A stretch of 64,000 bases of DNA from Acidobacteriota bacterium (GTDB lineage: Bacteria > Acidobacteriota > Terriglobia > Bryobacterales > Bryobacteraceae). The notes beneath the pieces are model-generated. The model was not told where the DNA came from. It was given only the letters and a program-made list of their open reading frames with translations, and made no database searches. Where the stretch lies: positions 1-64,000 of the forward strand of contig JAPKZB010000074.1 in NCBI GenBank assembly GCA_026393985.1, written 5' to 3'. The position numbers were made by a program, and so were the translations under genes. Shown here piece by piece: positions 44,388 through 52,168 of this stretch; position 1 is the first letter of the stretch, and each line of letters starts with the position of its first letter.

Positions 44388-44610
44388 GGAAAAGCCGCCA
44401 TCGTTTGAAGCTGGCCTGTCGGAATTGGAAGCCGTCGTCAAGGAGTTGGAGGGCGGCGACCTGCCGCTCGAACAGGCTATCGCCCTGTTTGAGAAGGGCG
44501 TTCATCTGTCCGATAACTGCCGCAAACAGCTCGAAGAAGCGGAGACGCGCGTAGAAATTCTGCTCAAGAAAAACGGTCAGGTGAAGGCCGAACCGTTCGA
44601 AGGAAATTAG
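44380..44610 (+). CDS. xseB: Exodeoxyribonuclease VII small subunit
   Basis: A 76-residue XseB, helical: SFEAGLSELEAVVKELEGGDLPLEQAIALFEKGVHLSDNCRKQLEEAE. It joins XseA (not in this window) to form the single-strand exonuclease. It overlaps the Ldh2 stop by 8 bases. xseB next to ispA and tlyA is a common order. Confidence 0.93.
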   Translation: MPEEKPPSFEAGLSELEAVVKELEGGDLPLEQAIALFEKGVHLSDNCRKQLEEAETRVEILLKKNGQVKAEPFEGN

Positions 44611-44616
44611 TCGTTG

Positions 44617-45486
44617 ATGGATTTGAAAGCTTATCTGGCCCGGCAGGCCGAACGCTGTGATGCAGCCCTCGAACGTTGGGTGCCGCCGGAAACCACCCCG
44701 CCTTACACCATCCACAAAGCCATGCGCTACAGCCTCTTTGCCGGCGGCAAGCGCGTGCGGCCGGTGCTGTGCATGGCGGCCTTCGAGGCCGTCGGCAGCG
44801 CGCGCGAAGGCATTGCCGACGCCGCCTGCACCCTCGAAATGATCCATACCTATTCGCTGATCCACGACGATCTGCCGGCGCTCGACAACGACGACCTCCG
44901 CCGCGGCCGCCCCACCAATCACAAAGTCTTCGGCGAAGCCATGGCCATTCTGGCCGGCGACTCGCTCCTTACCCTCGCCTTTGAAGTGCTCGGCCGGCTG
45001 CCCTACGGCGGGCCGCTGGTGGCCGAGCTCGCCCGGGCCTCCGGCACCGTGGGCGGCATGATTGGCGGCCAGGTGCACGACATCGAAGGCGAACGCCAGA
45101 CGCCCACCGCCGAACTCCTCGACCAGATCCACCGCGCCAAGACCGGCGCCCTGCTCCGCTGCTCCCTCCGCATGGGCGCCCTCTACGCCGAGGCCACGCC
45201 GGAGCAGTTGGACGCCCTGACCGCCTTCGGCGAACACGTCGGTTTGGCCTTCCAGATTGTCGACGATATCCTCGACATCGAAGCCTCGCCCGAAGAGCTC
45301 GGCAAGACCCCCGGCAAAGACGAAGCCCAGGCCAAGATCACCTTCCCGGCCGTCTACGGGCTCGCGCAGAGCCGCCGCATGGCCGAGGCCGAGCGCCTCG
45401 CCGCCCATGCCGCCCTCGCCGGCTTCGATGCCAAGGCCGACCCCTTGCGCGCGCTCGCCGATTTCATCGTGCAGCGCAAGGGATAG
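44617..45486 (+). CDS. ispA: Polyprenyl (farnesyl/geranylgeranyl) diphosphate synthase
   Basis: A 289-residue trans-isoprenyl diphosphate synthase. First aspartate-rich motif DDLPALDND (DDxxxxD), FAGGKRVRP substrate site, and second motif DDILDIE in QIVDDILD. It makes C15-C20 isoprenoid diphosphates for quinones and hopanoids. ATG 44617 is used; a TTG lies one codon upstream. Confidence 0.94.
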   Translation: MDLKAYLARQAERCDAALERWVPPETTPPYTIHKAMRYSLFAGGKRVRPVLCMAAFEAVGSAREGIADAACTLEMIHTYSLIHDDLPALDNDDLRRGRPTNHKVFGEAMAILAGDSLLTLAFEVLGRLPYGGPLVAELARASGTVGGMIGGQVHDIEGERQTPTAELLDQIHRAKTGALLRCSLRMGALYAEATPEQLDALTAFGEHVGLAFQIVDDILDIEASPEELGKTPGKDEAQAKITFPAVYGLAQSRRMAEAERLAAHAALAGFDAKADPLRALADFIVQRKG

Positions 45487-45489
45487 CGG

Positions 45490-46218
45490 ATGGCCAAGGT
45501 GCGTCTCGATCAGTTGGTTGTCGAACGCGGCTTGGCTTCCTCCCGCGAAAAAGCCAAGGCGCTCATCCTCGCCGGCCAGGTTTTGCTCGACGGGCAAAAG
45601 TCCGACAAGGCCGGCCGCGAGGTCTCCGAACACGCCGAGGTCGAGTTGCTCGCTCAGCCCCGCTTTGTCAGCCGCGGCGGGCTGAAACTTGAAGCCGCGC
45701 TCGAGCACTGGCGGATGGACGTCACCGGCAAAGTCGGCCTCGACGTCGGCTCTTCCACCGGCGGCTTCACCGACTGTCTCCTGCAGCGCGGAGCGCGCCG
45801 CGTCTTTGCCTTCGATGTCGGCTCCAATCAGATGGATTGGAAGCTGCGCACCGACCCGCGCGTCGTGCTCCGCGAAGGCGTCAACGCCCGCTACCTTCAG
45901 CCCACCGATATCTCCGAACCGGCCGACCTGCTGGTGGCCGACGTCTCCTTCATCTCCATCACGCTCATCCTGCCCGCTGCCGTTGCGCTCTTGCACCCGC
46001 GCGGCGAACTCGTTATTCTCGTGAAGCCCCAATTCGAGGTTGGACGCGGGCAGGTCGGCAAAGGCGGCATCGTCCGCGACCCCGCCCTGCACGACGAAGC
46101 GGTGGCGAAAGTTACGGTAGCGGTTCAAACTCTTGGCTTCGAGACGGACCTCCTAGTCAGTCCCATCCTCGGCGCCGAAGGCAACAAAGAATTTCTCCTC
46201 TATGGCAGAAAGCAATAA
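45490..46218 (+). CDS. tlyA: TlyA-family rRNA 2'-O-methyltransferase
   Basis: A 242-residue protein with an N-terminal S4 RNA-binding domain (VRLDQLVVERGLASSREKAKALILAGQVLLDG) and an FtsJ/RrmJ-like methyltransferase domain (GLDVGSSTGGFTDCLLQRGARRVFAFDVGSNQ; KPQFEVGRG). It is predicted to methylate rRNA. It overlaps nadK by 17 bases. Confidence 0.93.
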   Translation: MAKVRLDQLVVERGLASSREKAKALILAGQVLLDGQKSDKAGREVSEHAEVELLAQPRFVSRGGLKLEAALEHWRMDVTGKVGLDVGSSTGGFTDCLLQRGARRVFAFDVGSNQMDWKLRTDPRVVLREGVNARYLQPTDISEPADLLVADVSFISITLILPAAVALLHPRGELVILVKPQFEVGRGQVGKGGIVRDPALHDEAVAKVTVAVQTLGFETDLLVSPILGAEGNKEFLLYGRKQ

Positions 46219-47068
46219 AAGCGTTGGGGTCATCTCAAAACCAGGGATCCAGAACGGCCCCGCACTCCTGACGACCATGCTGGCCTGGTTCGCCGAACGG
46301 TCGATCACCGTCCGTTACGACGAACAGACCGCGGCCTACCTCGGCCGCACCGACGGCCTCGCCCGGCAGGAGTTGCCCGACGGCGTCGAACTCGTCATCG
46401 TGCTGGGCGGCGATGGGACGCTCCTGTCGGCCGCCCGCGCCATCGGCGGACGGGACATTCCGCTGCTGGCCGTAAACCTCGGCCACCTTGGGTTCCTTTC
46501 GTCGATCTCGCTCGATGAACTGTATCCCACGCTCGAACTCGCCCTGCGGCGCGAATACCGCATCGGCCCCCGCCGCATGCTCGACTGCGAAGTCTTTCGC
46601 GGCGAAGCCTCCATCGCCCGTTACGAAGCGCTCAACGACGTCGTGCTCACCAAGGCCGCCCTCGCCCGCATGATCGATCTCGACTGCTTTGTCGACCGCC
46701 ACTTCGTCGCCTCCTTCAAGGCCGACGGCCTCATCATCGCCACGCCCACGGGTTCGACGGCCTACTCGCTCTCCGCCGGCGGACCCATCATCTTCCCCAC
46801 CGTGCAGGCGCTCGCCATCACCCCCATCTGTCCGCACACCCTCACCAATCGCCCCGTGATCGTAAATGATGCTAGTGTTATTACGATCCAGGCGAAAAGC
46901 GAGGACGAAGCGATCTTCCTCACTGTCGATGGCCAAGTGGGCCAACCGCTGAAGAGAGGCGACCGTGTGGTTTGCCGCAGCAGTGAAAATTACATCAAGC
47001 TGATCCGGCCGCCGCAGATGCTGTTCTTTGATGTGTTGCGGGCCAAATTGAAGTGGGGAGAACGATGA
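46202..47068 (+). CDS. nadK: NAD kinase
   Basis: A 288-residue NAD kinase that makes NADP. Catalytic GGDGTLLSAAR (about residues 63-73), NLGHLGFLSS, the NDVVL block and TPTGSTAYSLSAGGPI are all present. It overlaps tlyA upstream and ends in ATGA with the symporter gene. Confidence 0.96.
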   Translation: MAESNKSVGVISKPGIQNGPALLTTMLAWFAERSITVRYDEQTAAYLGRTDGLARQELPDGVELVIVLGGDGTLLSAARAIGGRDIPLLAVNLGHLGFLSSISLDELYPTLELALRREYRIGPRRMLDCEVFRGEASIARYEALNDVVLTKAALARMIDLDCFVDRHFVASFKADGLIIATPTGSTAYSLSAGGPIIFPTVQALAITPICPHTLTNRPVIVNDASVITIQAKSEDEAIFLTVDGQVGQPLKRGDRVVCRSSENYIKLIRPPQMLFFDVLRAKLKWGER

Positions 47069-48294
47069 AAAAAATATCGCAGACTAGCTGGATTTTTATC
47101 GCCATGGTGGCCGGCATCGCGCTTGGCTTTTTCGCGCCAGAGTTTTCAAAAGAGCTCTCGCCGATCTACAAGATCTTTATCAACCTCATCAAGAGCATCA
47201 TCGCCCCGCTGCTGTTCGCGACGCTCGTCTATGGCATCGCCAGTTCGGGCAACGTCAGCACCATGGGCCGCATCGGCGGCAAGGCGATCCTCTACTTTGA
47301 AATCGCGACGACGCTCGCGCTGGTGGTCGGCCTGTTCGCGGTGAATCTCATCCAACCCGGCGTCGGCCAGCATATCGACCCGGCCAAGGTCGCCTCCACC
47401 AACCTCCCCACGCAGAAGACGCAGACGCTCACCCAGATTATCGAACACGCCTTCCCCTCCAGTGTCATCGACGCCATGGCCAAAGGCGACGTGCTGCAGT
47501 TGGTGGTCTTCTGCTTCCTGTTCGGCACGGCCTGCGTGGCCGTGGGCGAAAAGGCGAAGTTCATCGTGGAGTGGTGCGAGTCGCTCGCCGAGGTGATGTT
47601 CAAGTACACCTCCTATGTCATGTATCTCGCGCCCCTCGCCGTGGGCGCAGCGATTGCCGTCACCGTGGGCACCTACGGCGTGGGCATTCTGAAGACGCTC
47701 GGCCTGCTGGTGCTCACCGTCTTCGGCTCGCTCGTCTTCTTCGTCGTGTGCATTCTCGGGCCAATTGTTTACCTGTCGAAGATTCCGCTGGGCCGCTTCA
47801 TCGAAGCCGTCAAGGAGCCCTGGCTGATTGCGTTCTCGACGGCGAGTTCGGAAGCCGCGCTGCCCAAAGCGCTCGAGAACATGGAGCGCTTCGGCGTGCC
47901 CAAGCACATCGTCAGCTTCGTGCTGCCCACCGGCTATAGCTTCAATCTCGACGGCTCCACGCTCTACCTCGCCGCCGCCAGCATCTTCTGCGCCCAGGTG
48001 GTCGGCATGGAACTCACCGTTGGCACGCAGGTCATGCTGATGCTCACCCTGATGTTGACGAGCAAGGGCGTGGCCGGTGTCCCCCGCGCCTCGCTCGTCA
48101 TTCTCGCCGGCACCATCGCGGCGTTTAACATCCCGCCTGATGGCATTGCGCTCATTCTGGGCGTCGATGCGATTCTCGACATGGCCCGCACCTCCGTCAA
48201 CCTCCTCGGCAACTGCCTGGCTTCGGCCGTGGTGGCCCGTTGGGAGGGGGTCGATTTGAGCAAGGCCCCGGAGCCGGTCGCCGAAACCGTCTAA
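47065..48294 (+). CDS. Dicarboxylate/amino acid:cation symporter (DAACS)
   Basis: A 409-residue glutamate-transporter-fold protein. HP1 FSTASSEAALPKALENME, the NLDGSTLY motif and the HP2/TM8 region AGTIAAFNIPPDGIALILGVDAILDMARTSVNLLGNCLA are complete. It imports glutamate, aspartate or C4-dicarboxylates with H+ or Na+. ATG 47065 behind GGGGAG overlaps the nadK stop. Confidence 0.93.
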   Translation: MKKISQTSWIFIAMVAGIALGFFAPEFSKELSPIYKIFINLIKSIIAPLLFATLVYGIASSGNVSTMGRIGGKAILYFEIATTLALVVGLFAVNLIQPGVGQHIDPAKVASTNLPTQKTQTLTQIIEHAFPSSVIDAMAKGDVLQLVVFCFLFGTACVAVGEKAKFIVEWCESLAEVMFKYTSYVMYLAPLAVGAAIAVTVGTYGVGILKTLGLLVLTVFGSLVFFVVCILGPIVYLSKIPLGRFIEAVKEPWLIAFSTASSEAALPKALENMERFGVPKHIVSFVLPTGYSFNLDGSTLYLAAASIFCAQVVGMELTVGTQVMLMLTLMLTSKGVAGVPRASLVILAGTIAAFNIPPDGIALILGVDAILDMARTSVNLLGNCLASAVVARWEGVDLSKAPEPVAETV

Positions 48295-48303
48295 CGGCGC
48301 TCG

Positions 48304-49287
48304 CTACCCCCGGCGCCGCGACGGCCGCGCAATGCCGGAACCAGCCCGGTCGCTCCCCTCGGCTCGGCTTGAGAACGCATACAGGTGGACGTACCGGTCC
48401 TCGGCCCACAGCGCTCCTCCGCAGGCCTTGGCGCCCGCGATCCGCACGTCTTTGCCCAGCCCCACCGCCGGCACGGCGAACGCGGGCGCTTTCACTACCG
48501 CCCGGACGAAGCTCCCGAGCCGGTCCGAAGAGACCGGGCGGACCGTCGAAGGCTCCGTATCGATCGCGTCGAGCGCATACCCTCGCAACAGCCGCGGGAA
48601 GACCCGCTCGAACGACGCCGCATGGTCAAACAGGTCGATGCCCCACCTCTGGCCGCCAATGCAGTACAGCACCCCCGTCTGCCCCGGCGCCCACGCAAAG
48701 GCCCGCAGATAGTGCTCCACCGAATCCCGGTGCTGCTCGAACATGGCCCGCATCGCGCCCGTGCCCGACGTCGTCCGCAGCCGTCCGGCCTTCAAGGCGA
48801 TGTCCTGCCACACCTGGTTCTGATCCGAACGCCGGTGGCCCTCCTCCCGGATGGACTTGGAAACCTGCCGGGCCCGCGCCTCGCGCGCCGAAGCGTACTG
48901 CACCGCATCCGCCGCCCGGAACTGCGCCGAGACGTTTTGCCACCGTCCGGCCTCGACGCAGGAGACCGGAATCTTGATCGCCGACCGGGCCGGAGCCAGA
49001 ATCGAGAGATTCAGCACCCGGTTCTGTTTGGCGCCCACCAACTCCTCGCCATCCAAAAGCAGCACCGGGAGCGGGGCGCTGTTCTCGAATTGCAACTCCG
49101 GGACCGAGCCGCCGTGGCTCACCTCGGTCACCCGCGCCAGGCCCCGCTCCATCGCCTCTTCGAGTAAAAGATAGCCAGGCTCCGAACGCGCCGGCTTGAG
49201 CCGGAACATCGGAAAGAGCGTCAGATGCTGGAAACCGGTCGGATCGCCGAGCCGCATGCCAGCCAGTAGTTCTTGAATCGAAATCAT
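48304..49287 (-). CDS. ARPP-1-like protein (DUF6569-type)
   Basis: A 327-residue soluble protein I recognise as the ARPP-1 family (ADP-ribosylglycohydrolase and rhodanese-phosphatase associated). Core: GFQHLTLFPMFRLK, YLLLEEAMERGLARVTEVSHGGSVPELQFEN, LLDGEELVGAKQNRVLNLSILAPA and IPVSCVEAGRW, with the C-terminal half (GVLYCIGGQRWGIDLFDH) also typical. No enzyme motif is obvious; the DGEELVGAKQNR stretch could bind nucleotide. It is the third minus-strand gene of the cassette, with its own sigma-54 promoter and 5' hairpin. The last residues are a basic, probably disordered tail. Confidence 0.85.
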   Translation of the reverse strand: MISIQELLAGMRLGDPTGFQHLTLFPMFRLKPARSEPGYLLLEEAMERGLARVTEVSHGGSVPELQFENSAPLPVLLLDGEELVGAKQNRVLNLSILAPARSAIKIPVSCVEAGRWQNVSAQFRAADAVQYASAREARARQVSKSIREEGHRRSDQNQVWQDIALKAGRLRTTSGTGAMRAMFEQHRDSVEHYLRAFAWAPGQTGVLYCIGGQRWGIDLFDHAASFERVFPRLLRGYALDAIDTEPSTVRPVSSDRLGSFVRAVVKAPAFAVPAVGLGKDVRIAGAKACGGALWAEDRYVHLYAFSSRAEGSDRAGSGIARPSRRRG

Positions 49288-49288
49288 T

Positions 49289-49315
49289 GGGACAGTGCCT
49301 CCAGTTGCACTGCCC
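49289..49315 (-). promoter_or_regulatory. 5'-terminal mRNA hairpin holding the ARPP-1 Shine-Dalgarno
   Basis: On the minus strand GGGCAGTGC pairs with GCACTGTCCC (one bulged T); the GGAGG ribosome site of the ARPP-1 gene lies in the loop and at the right edge of the stem. The predicted sigma-54 start (about 49313) falls at the first bases of the stem, so the mRNA would begin with this hairpin. Confidence 0.55.
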
Positions 49316-49323
49316 TATAGAAA

Positions 49324-49340
49324 GGCAAGCCGCCTACCAA
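49324..49340 (-). promoter_or_regulatory. Sigma-54 (-24/-12) promoter of the ARPP-1 gene
   Basis: Minus strand TTGGTAGGCGGCTTGCC. It has GG and GC exactly 10 bases apart and matches the consensus TGGCACG-N4-TTGC at TGG, A, G and TTGC. Predicted start about 49313, 26 bases before the ATG. The upstream neighbour encodes a sigma-54 activator. Confidence 0.75.
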
Positions 49341-49381
49341 ACAGATTGCTTCGAGAAATCAATAACTTAGAGTCTGGCTTG

Positions 49382-49429
49382 GTCGTCCGCCGACAACGAA
49401 AAGTGACGCTTCGTCAACCGTTGTTGTCG
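49382..49429. promoter_or_regulatory. Palindromic elements, candidate enhancer sites (UAS)
   Basis: GTCG-N5-CGAC (49382-49394), CGACAAC (49391-49397) inverted with GTTGTCG (49423-49429), and TGACG-CTT-CGTCA (49404-49416) lie about 70-115 bases upstream of the predicted start, the usual position for enhancer-binding-protein sites. The region overlaps the 3' end of the regulator gene, so coding constraint is a confounder. Confidence 0.45.
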
Positions 49430-50997
49430 TCCTCTCCCCGCAGGATCCGGCTCACCGCTTGTTTGGTGATCCCCAGCATCTCTGCCGCTTTCGTCTGGTT
49501 GTCGCCGCAGCGTTCCATCGCCCGGTTGACCAACTGCCGTTTGGCATCAGCCAGAAATGCCTTCAGTTGAAACCCCGGCCCCGGCTCCGGCAGCTTGGTC
49601 CATCCGCCGCCGGCCACCATGCGGATGGGGAGCTCAAGATCCTTGGCCCGAATCACGCCGCCGCTCGAAAAAATGGCCGCCCGTTCCAGCACGTTCTGCA
49701 GCTCTCGCGTGTTCCCCGGCCAGTCGTGCGTCACCAGGCGCTCGAGTGCTTCGGCGGTCAGCTGCCGCGGCTGCTGGTAGCGCTGATTGATCTGCCGGAG
49801 CAGTACCGCGGCGAGTTCCGGGATTTCGGCCGGCCGCTGCCGCAGCGGGGGGAGCTTGATCTCGACCACGGTGAGCCGGAAAAACAGATCCTCCCGGAAT
49901 CGGCCCGCGGCAATCTCCGCCTTCAGATCGCGATGCGTGGCGGCCAGGATCCGCACATTCACCTTCTTGATGGGCCCACCCACCACCTCTATCTGGCTCT
50001 CCTGCAGCGCGCGCAAAATCTTCGCCTGAATGCCAAGGTCCAACTCGCCGATCTCGTCAAGGAAGAGCGTGCCGCCGTCTGCCGCTTCGAACTTGCCGGT
50101 CTGGTGGTTCACCGCCCCGGTGAAAGAGCCTTTCCGGTGGCCAAACAGATGGCTTTCTGCCAGGTCCTTCGGGATCGCGGCGCAATTGACCGGCACCAGG
50201 GGCTGGCTGGCGCGGTCGCTCATCCGGTGAATAAACTTGGCGAACATCTCTTTGCCCGTGCCGGTCTCCCCGGTCAGAAGAATCGGGGCGCTGGGGTGCG
50301 CCCCGGCGATCGCGGCGCGTTCGAGGGCATCGCGCATCCGCGCCGAACCGATGAACAGGTTCAACTCCCGCCGGGCCGCTTCGATCTTCTGGTTGCTGGT
50401 CTGTTCGGCGGGCGGCGCCGAGGCGTTCAGCGCCACGTGCGTAGCCTCGATTTCATCAATTCGCTCGCCAAAGAACTCCTGCGGCATCACCAGGTCAGCC
50501 AGGCTGCGCCAATCGTCCTGCTCGAAGCAGACCTCCTTGACGTGGGCGGCGCCGAACAGCGGTTCAATGGGAGAACCGATCTGCAGCATGGTTGCCGGCA
50601 GGAACCCGGAGGCGATCAACACAAACCAGGCCGCGCGCATCTCGGCCGTGCCGCTTGAAACGCACACGTATCGGTCGGCTTCGGCGGACGACTCCCAGCG
50701 CACCTCGGCTAAGAACCGCGCCAGACCGCCCATCAGCGCCGAGTAGTCCTTGGGATCGGGTACCGGCAGCTCCTGCAGGGTCAACCGACAGGCCGGAAAG
50801 CGTTGTCTGATCTCTTCGCCGGTAGCCACGGCGTTGGTCAGGGTGTGGGGTGTGTAGACGAGATACACCCGGTCGAAGTCCTTGGAGGCGAGCAGCGACA
50901 GAACCGGGCCGCTCTGCTCCCCGCCCGCGATCTCGTTGGGTGCAAACGGATCTTTCGGATCCACGAACGCGAAGAGCGTCTTGCCGGTAGGCGGCAT
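49414..50997 (-). CDS. RtcR-like sigma-54 enhancer-binding protein with probable CARF sensor
   Basis: A 527-residue sigma-54 activator. Residues 1-175 (DFDRVYLVYTPHT, YVCVSSGTAEMRAAWFVLIASGF) look like the CARF ligand-sensing domain of RtcR rather than a response-regulator receiver. AAA+ domain: Walker A GETGTGKE (about 242-249), GSFTGA (about 292, usually GAFTGA), Walker B GGTLFLDEIGEL and RFREDLFFRL. C-terminal Fis-type helix-turn-helix NQTKAAEMLGITKQAVSRIL. It should activate the sigma-54 promoter of the following ARPP-1 gene. It starts 7 bases after the ADP-ribosylglycohydrolase stop. Confidence 0.88.
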   Translation of the reverse strand: MPPTGKTLFAFVDPKDPFAPNEIAGGEQSGPVLSLLASKDFDRVYLVYTPHTLTNAVATGEEIRQRFPACRLTLQELPVPDPKDYSALMGGLARFLAEVRWESSAEADRYVCVSSGTAEMRAAWFVLIASGFLPATMLQIGSPIEPLFGAAHVKEVCFEQDDWRSLADLVMPQEFFGERIDEIEATHVALNASAPPAEQTSNQKIEAARRELNLFIGSARMRDALERAAIAGAHPSAPILLTGETGTGKEMFAKFIHRMSDRASQPLVPVNCAAIPKDLAESHLFGHRKGSFTGAVNHQTGKFEAADGGTLFLDEIGELDLGIQAKILRALQESQIEVVGGPIKKVNVRILAATHRDLKAEIAAGRFREDLFFRLTVVEIKLPPLRQRPAEIPELAAVLLRQINQRYQQPRQLTAEALERLVTHDWPGNTRELQNVLERAAIFSSGGVIRAKDLELPIRMVAGGGWTKLPEPGPGFQLKAFLADAKRQLVNRAMERCGDNQTKAAEMLGITKQAVSRILRGEDDNNG

Positions 50998-51004
50998 AGT
51001 ACCG

Positions 51005-52168
51005 CTATCCCTGGCGCCCGAGCGCCAGCAGACGCTCGGCCAGCCGCAGTGCGTCGACGGGCCAAAACCACTCCGGCCGTGGCGTATCCACCCCCGGCAT
51101 CCCATCAATCGGCCGGCACGTCAATACCCGCTCCTGCCATTGCCAGGGGATGGCGTCTCGGCCGAAGGCGGCGCCGAGCAGGGCGCCGGCAATCGCCCCG
51201 TTGGTGTCGGTGTCGCCGCCCGCCATCACCGTATCCACGATCCCCTCCTCGGCGTTTTCTGCGTGCAGCAGCTGCCAGAAGGCGTTCTGCAGGGCGATCA
51301 GCACCCATCCCTGATTGGTCCCGTAGTCGGCCGGGCGCTCGTGCGCCGCCTTCGCGATGGCCAGGGTTGCGGCTTCTGGCGTTGCTGCGGTTTGCGCGGC
51401 CAGCAGAGCGAAATCGTAAATCTCCTGCCGGCCGGCGCCGGAGCGTATGGCAAAGGCAGTCGTCTCGACAAAAATCCGGCTCGCGTGCCGGCAGACCGGA
51501 TGGGGGTGGCTCAGGCCGGTGTCCTGCATCGCCCACTCTCCGCCCTCGCCTGCCCTCCGGCCTGCCACAAAAATAGCCAGCGGGCTGACGCGCATCAGGG
51601 CGCCGTTCGATTGAGAATGCGACAGCGCCGCGTTTCGGGCCGCCGCGGCGCCCGGCTGGCCCGTCCGGATGGCCTGCGAGGCCGCCTGCACGGCCGCCCG
51701 CGTGGTCGTACCGATATCGAACGGGTGGGAATCGAACCACCGGCCGTAGGCTTGCGCCGCCGCCTCCTCATCGTAGCCTTCGCTCATAATGATCGACCGG
51801 GCCAGCAGCAGCGCCATCTCCGAGTCGTCGGTCGGCTGCCCGGCGAGGATCCGCCAGACGCCGCCATCGGTCAACTCCCGTACGCCTCGCGGGTACTGAC
51901 GTTCGATGTCGGCGGCCCGGCGGAACTCCACCAGCCCGCCGAGATTATCCCCGGCCAACTGTCCCAGCAGGCAACCCTGCGCGCGGGCGAGCATGCCGGC
52001 ATCCGGTACCGTCCGGCCTCGCGCGAACTCGAGCAGCGGATACCATGGCACGGCGCTACCCCGGCGCCGGTGCACCGCGGACCAGTCTCGCGTGGCCAAC
52101 TCCGCGGCGATCGCCTCCGCCCCCCCCGTAACAGCGGCCGCCGCAGCCACTATTGCCATCCGCGGCAT
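51005..52168 (-). CDS. ADP-ribosylglycohydrolase, C-terminal half of an IMPase fusion
   Basis: An ADP-ribosylglycohydrolase (ARG/DraG) domain that removes ADP-ribose from a target using two Mg2+. All metal-ligand motifs are present: GCLLGQLAGD, TDDSEMALLLARSI and GGDTDTNGAIAGALLGAAFG. The domain proper begins near the ATG at 51994; residues upstream (AEAIAAELATRDWSAV) are the continuation of the phosphatase. The first in-frame ATG, 52168, lies in sequence that reads correctly in the phosphatase frame, so independent initiation is unlikely to be intended. Restoring one base in the 52120-52127 run makes a single 616-residue protein with the next entry. Confidence 0.88.
   Translation of the reverse strand: MPRMAIVAAAAAVTGGAEAIAAELATRDWSAVHRRRGSAVPWYPLLEFARGRTVPDAGMLARAQGCLLGQLAGDNLGGLVEFRRAADIERQYPRGVRELTDGGVWRILAGQPTDDSEMALLLARSIIMSEGYDEEAAAQAYGRWFDSHPFDIGTTTRAAVQAASQAIRTGQPGAAAARNAALSHSQSNGALMRVSPLAIFVAGRRAGEGGEWAMQDTGLSHPHPVCRHASRIFVETTAFAIRSGAGRQEIYDFALLAAQTAATPEAATLAIAKAAHERPADYGTNQGWVLIALQNAFWQLLHAENAEEGIVDTVMAGGDTDTNGAIAGALLGAAFGRDAIPWQWQERVLTCRPIDGMPGVDTPRPEWFWPVDALRLAERLLALGRQG

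Noticed and set aside
44122-46128. Long minus-strand open frame of 668 codons
   Set aside because: Antisense to xseB, ispA and tlyA, which have clear family motifs; Gly/Glu/Val-rich shadow composition.
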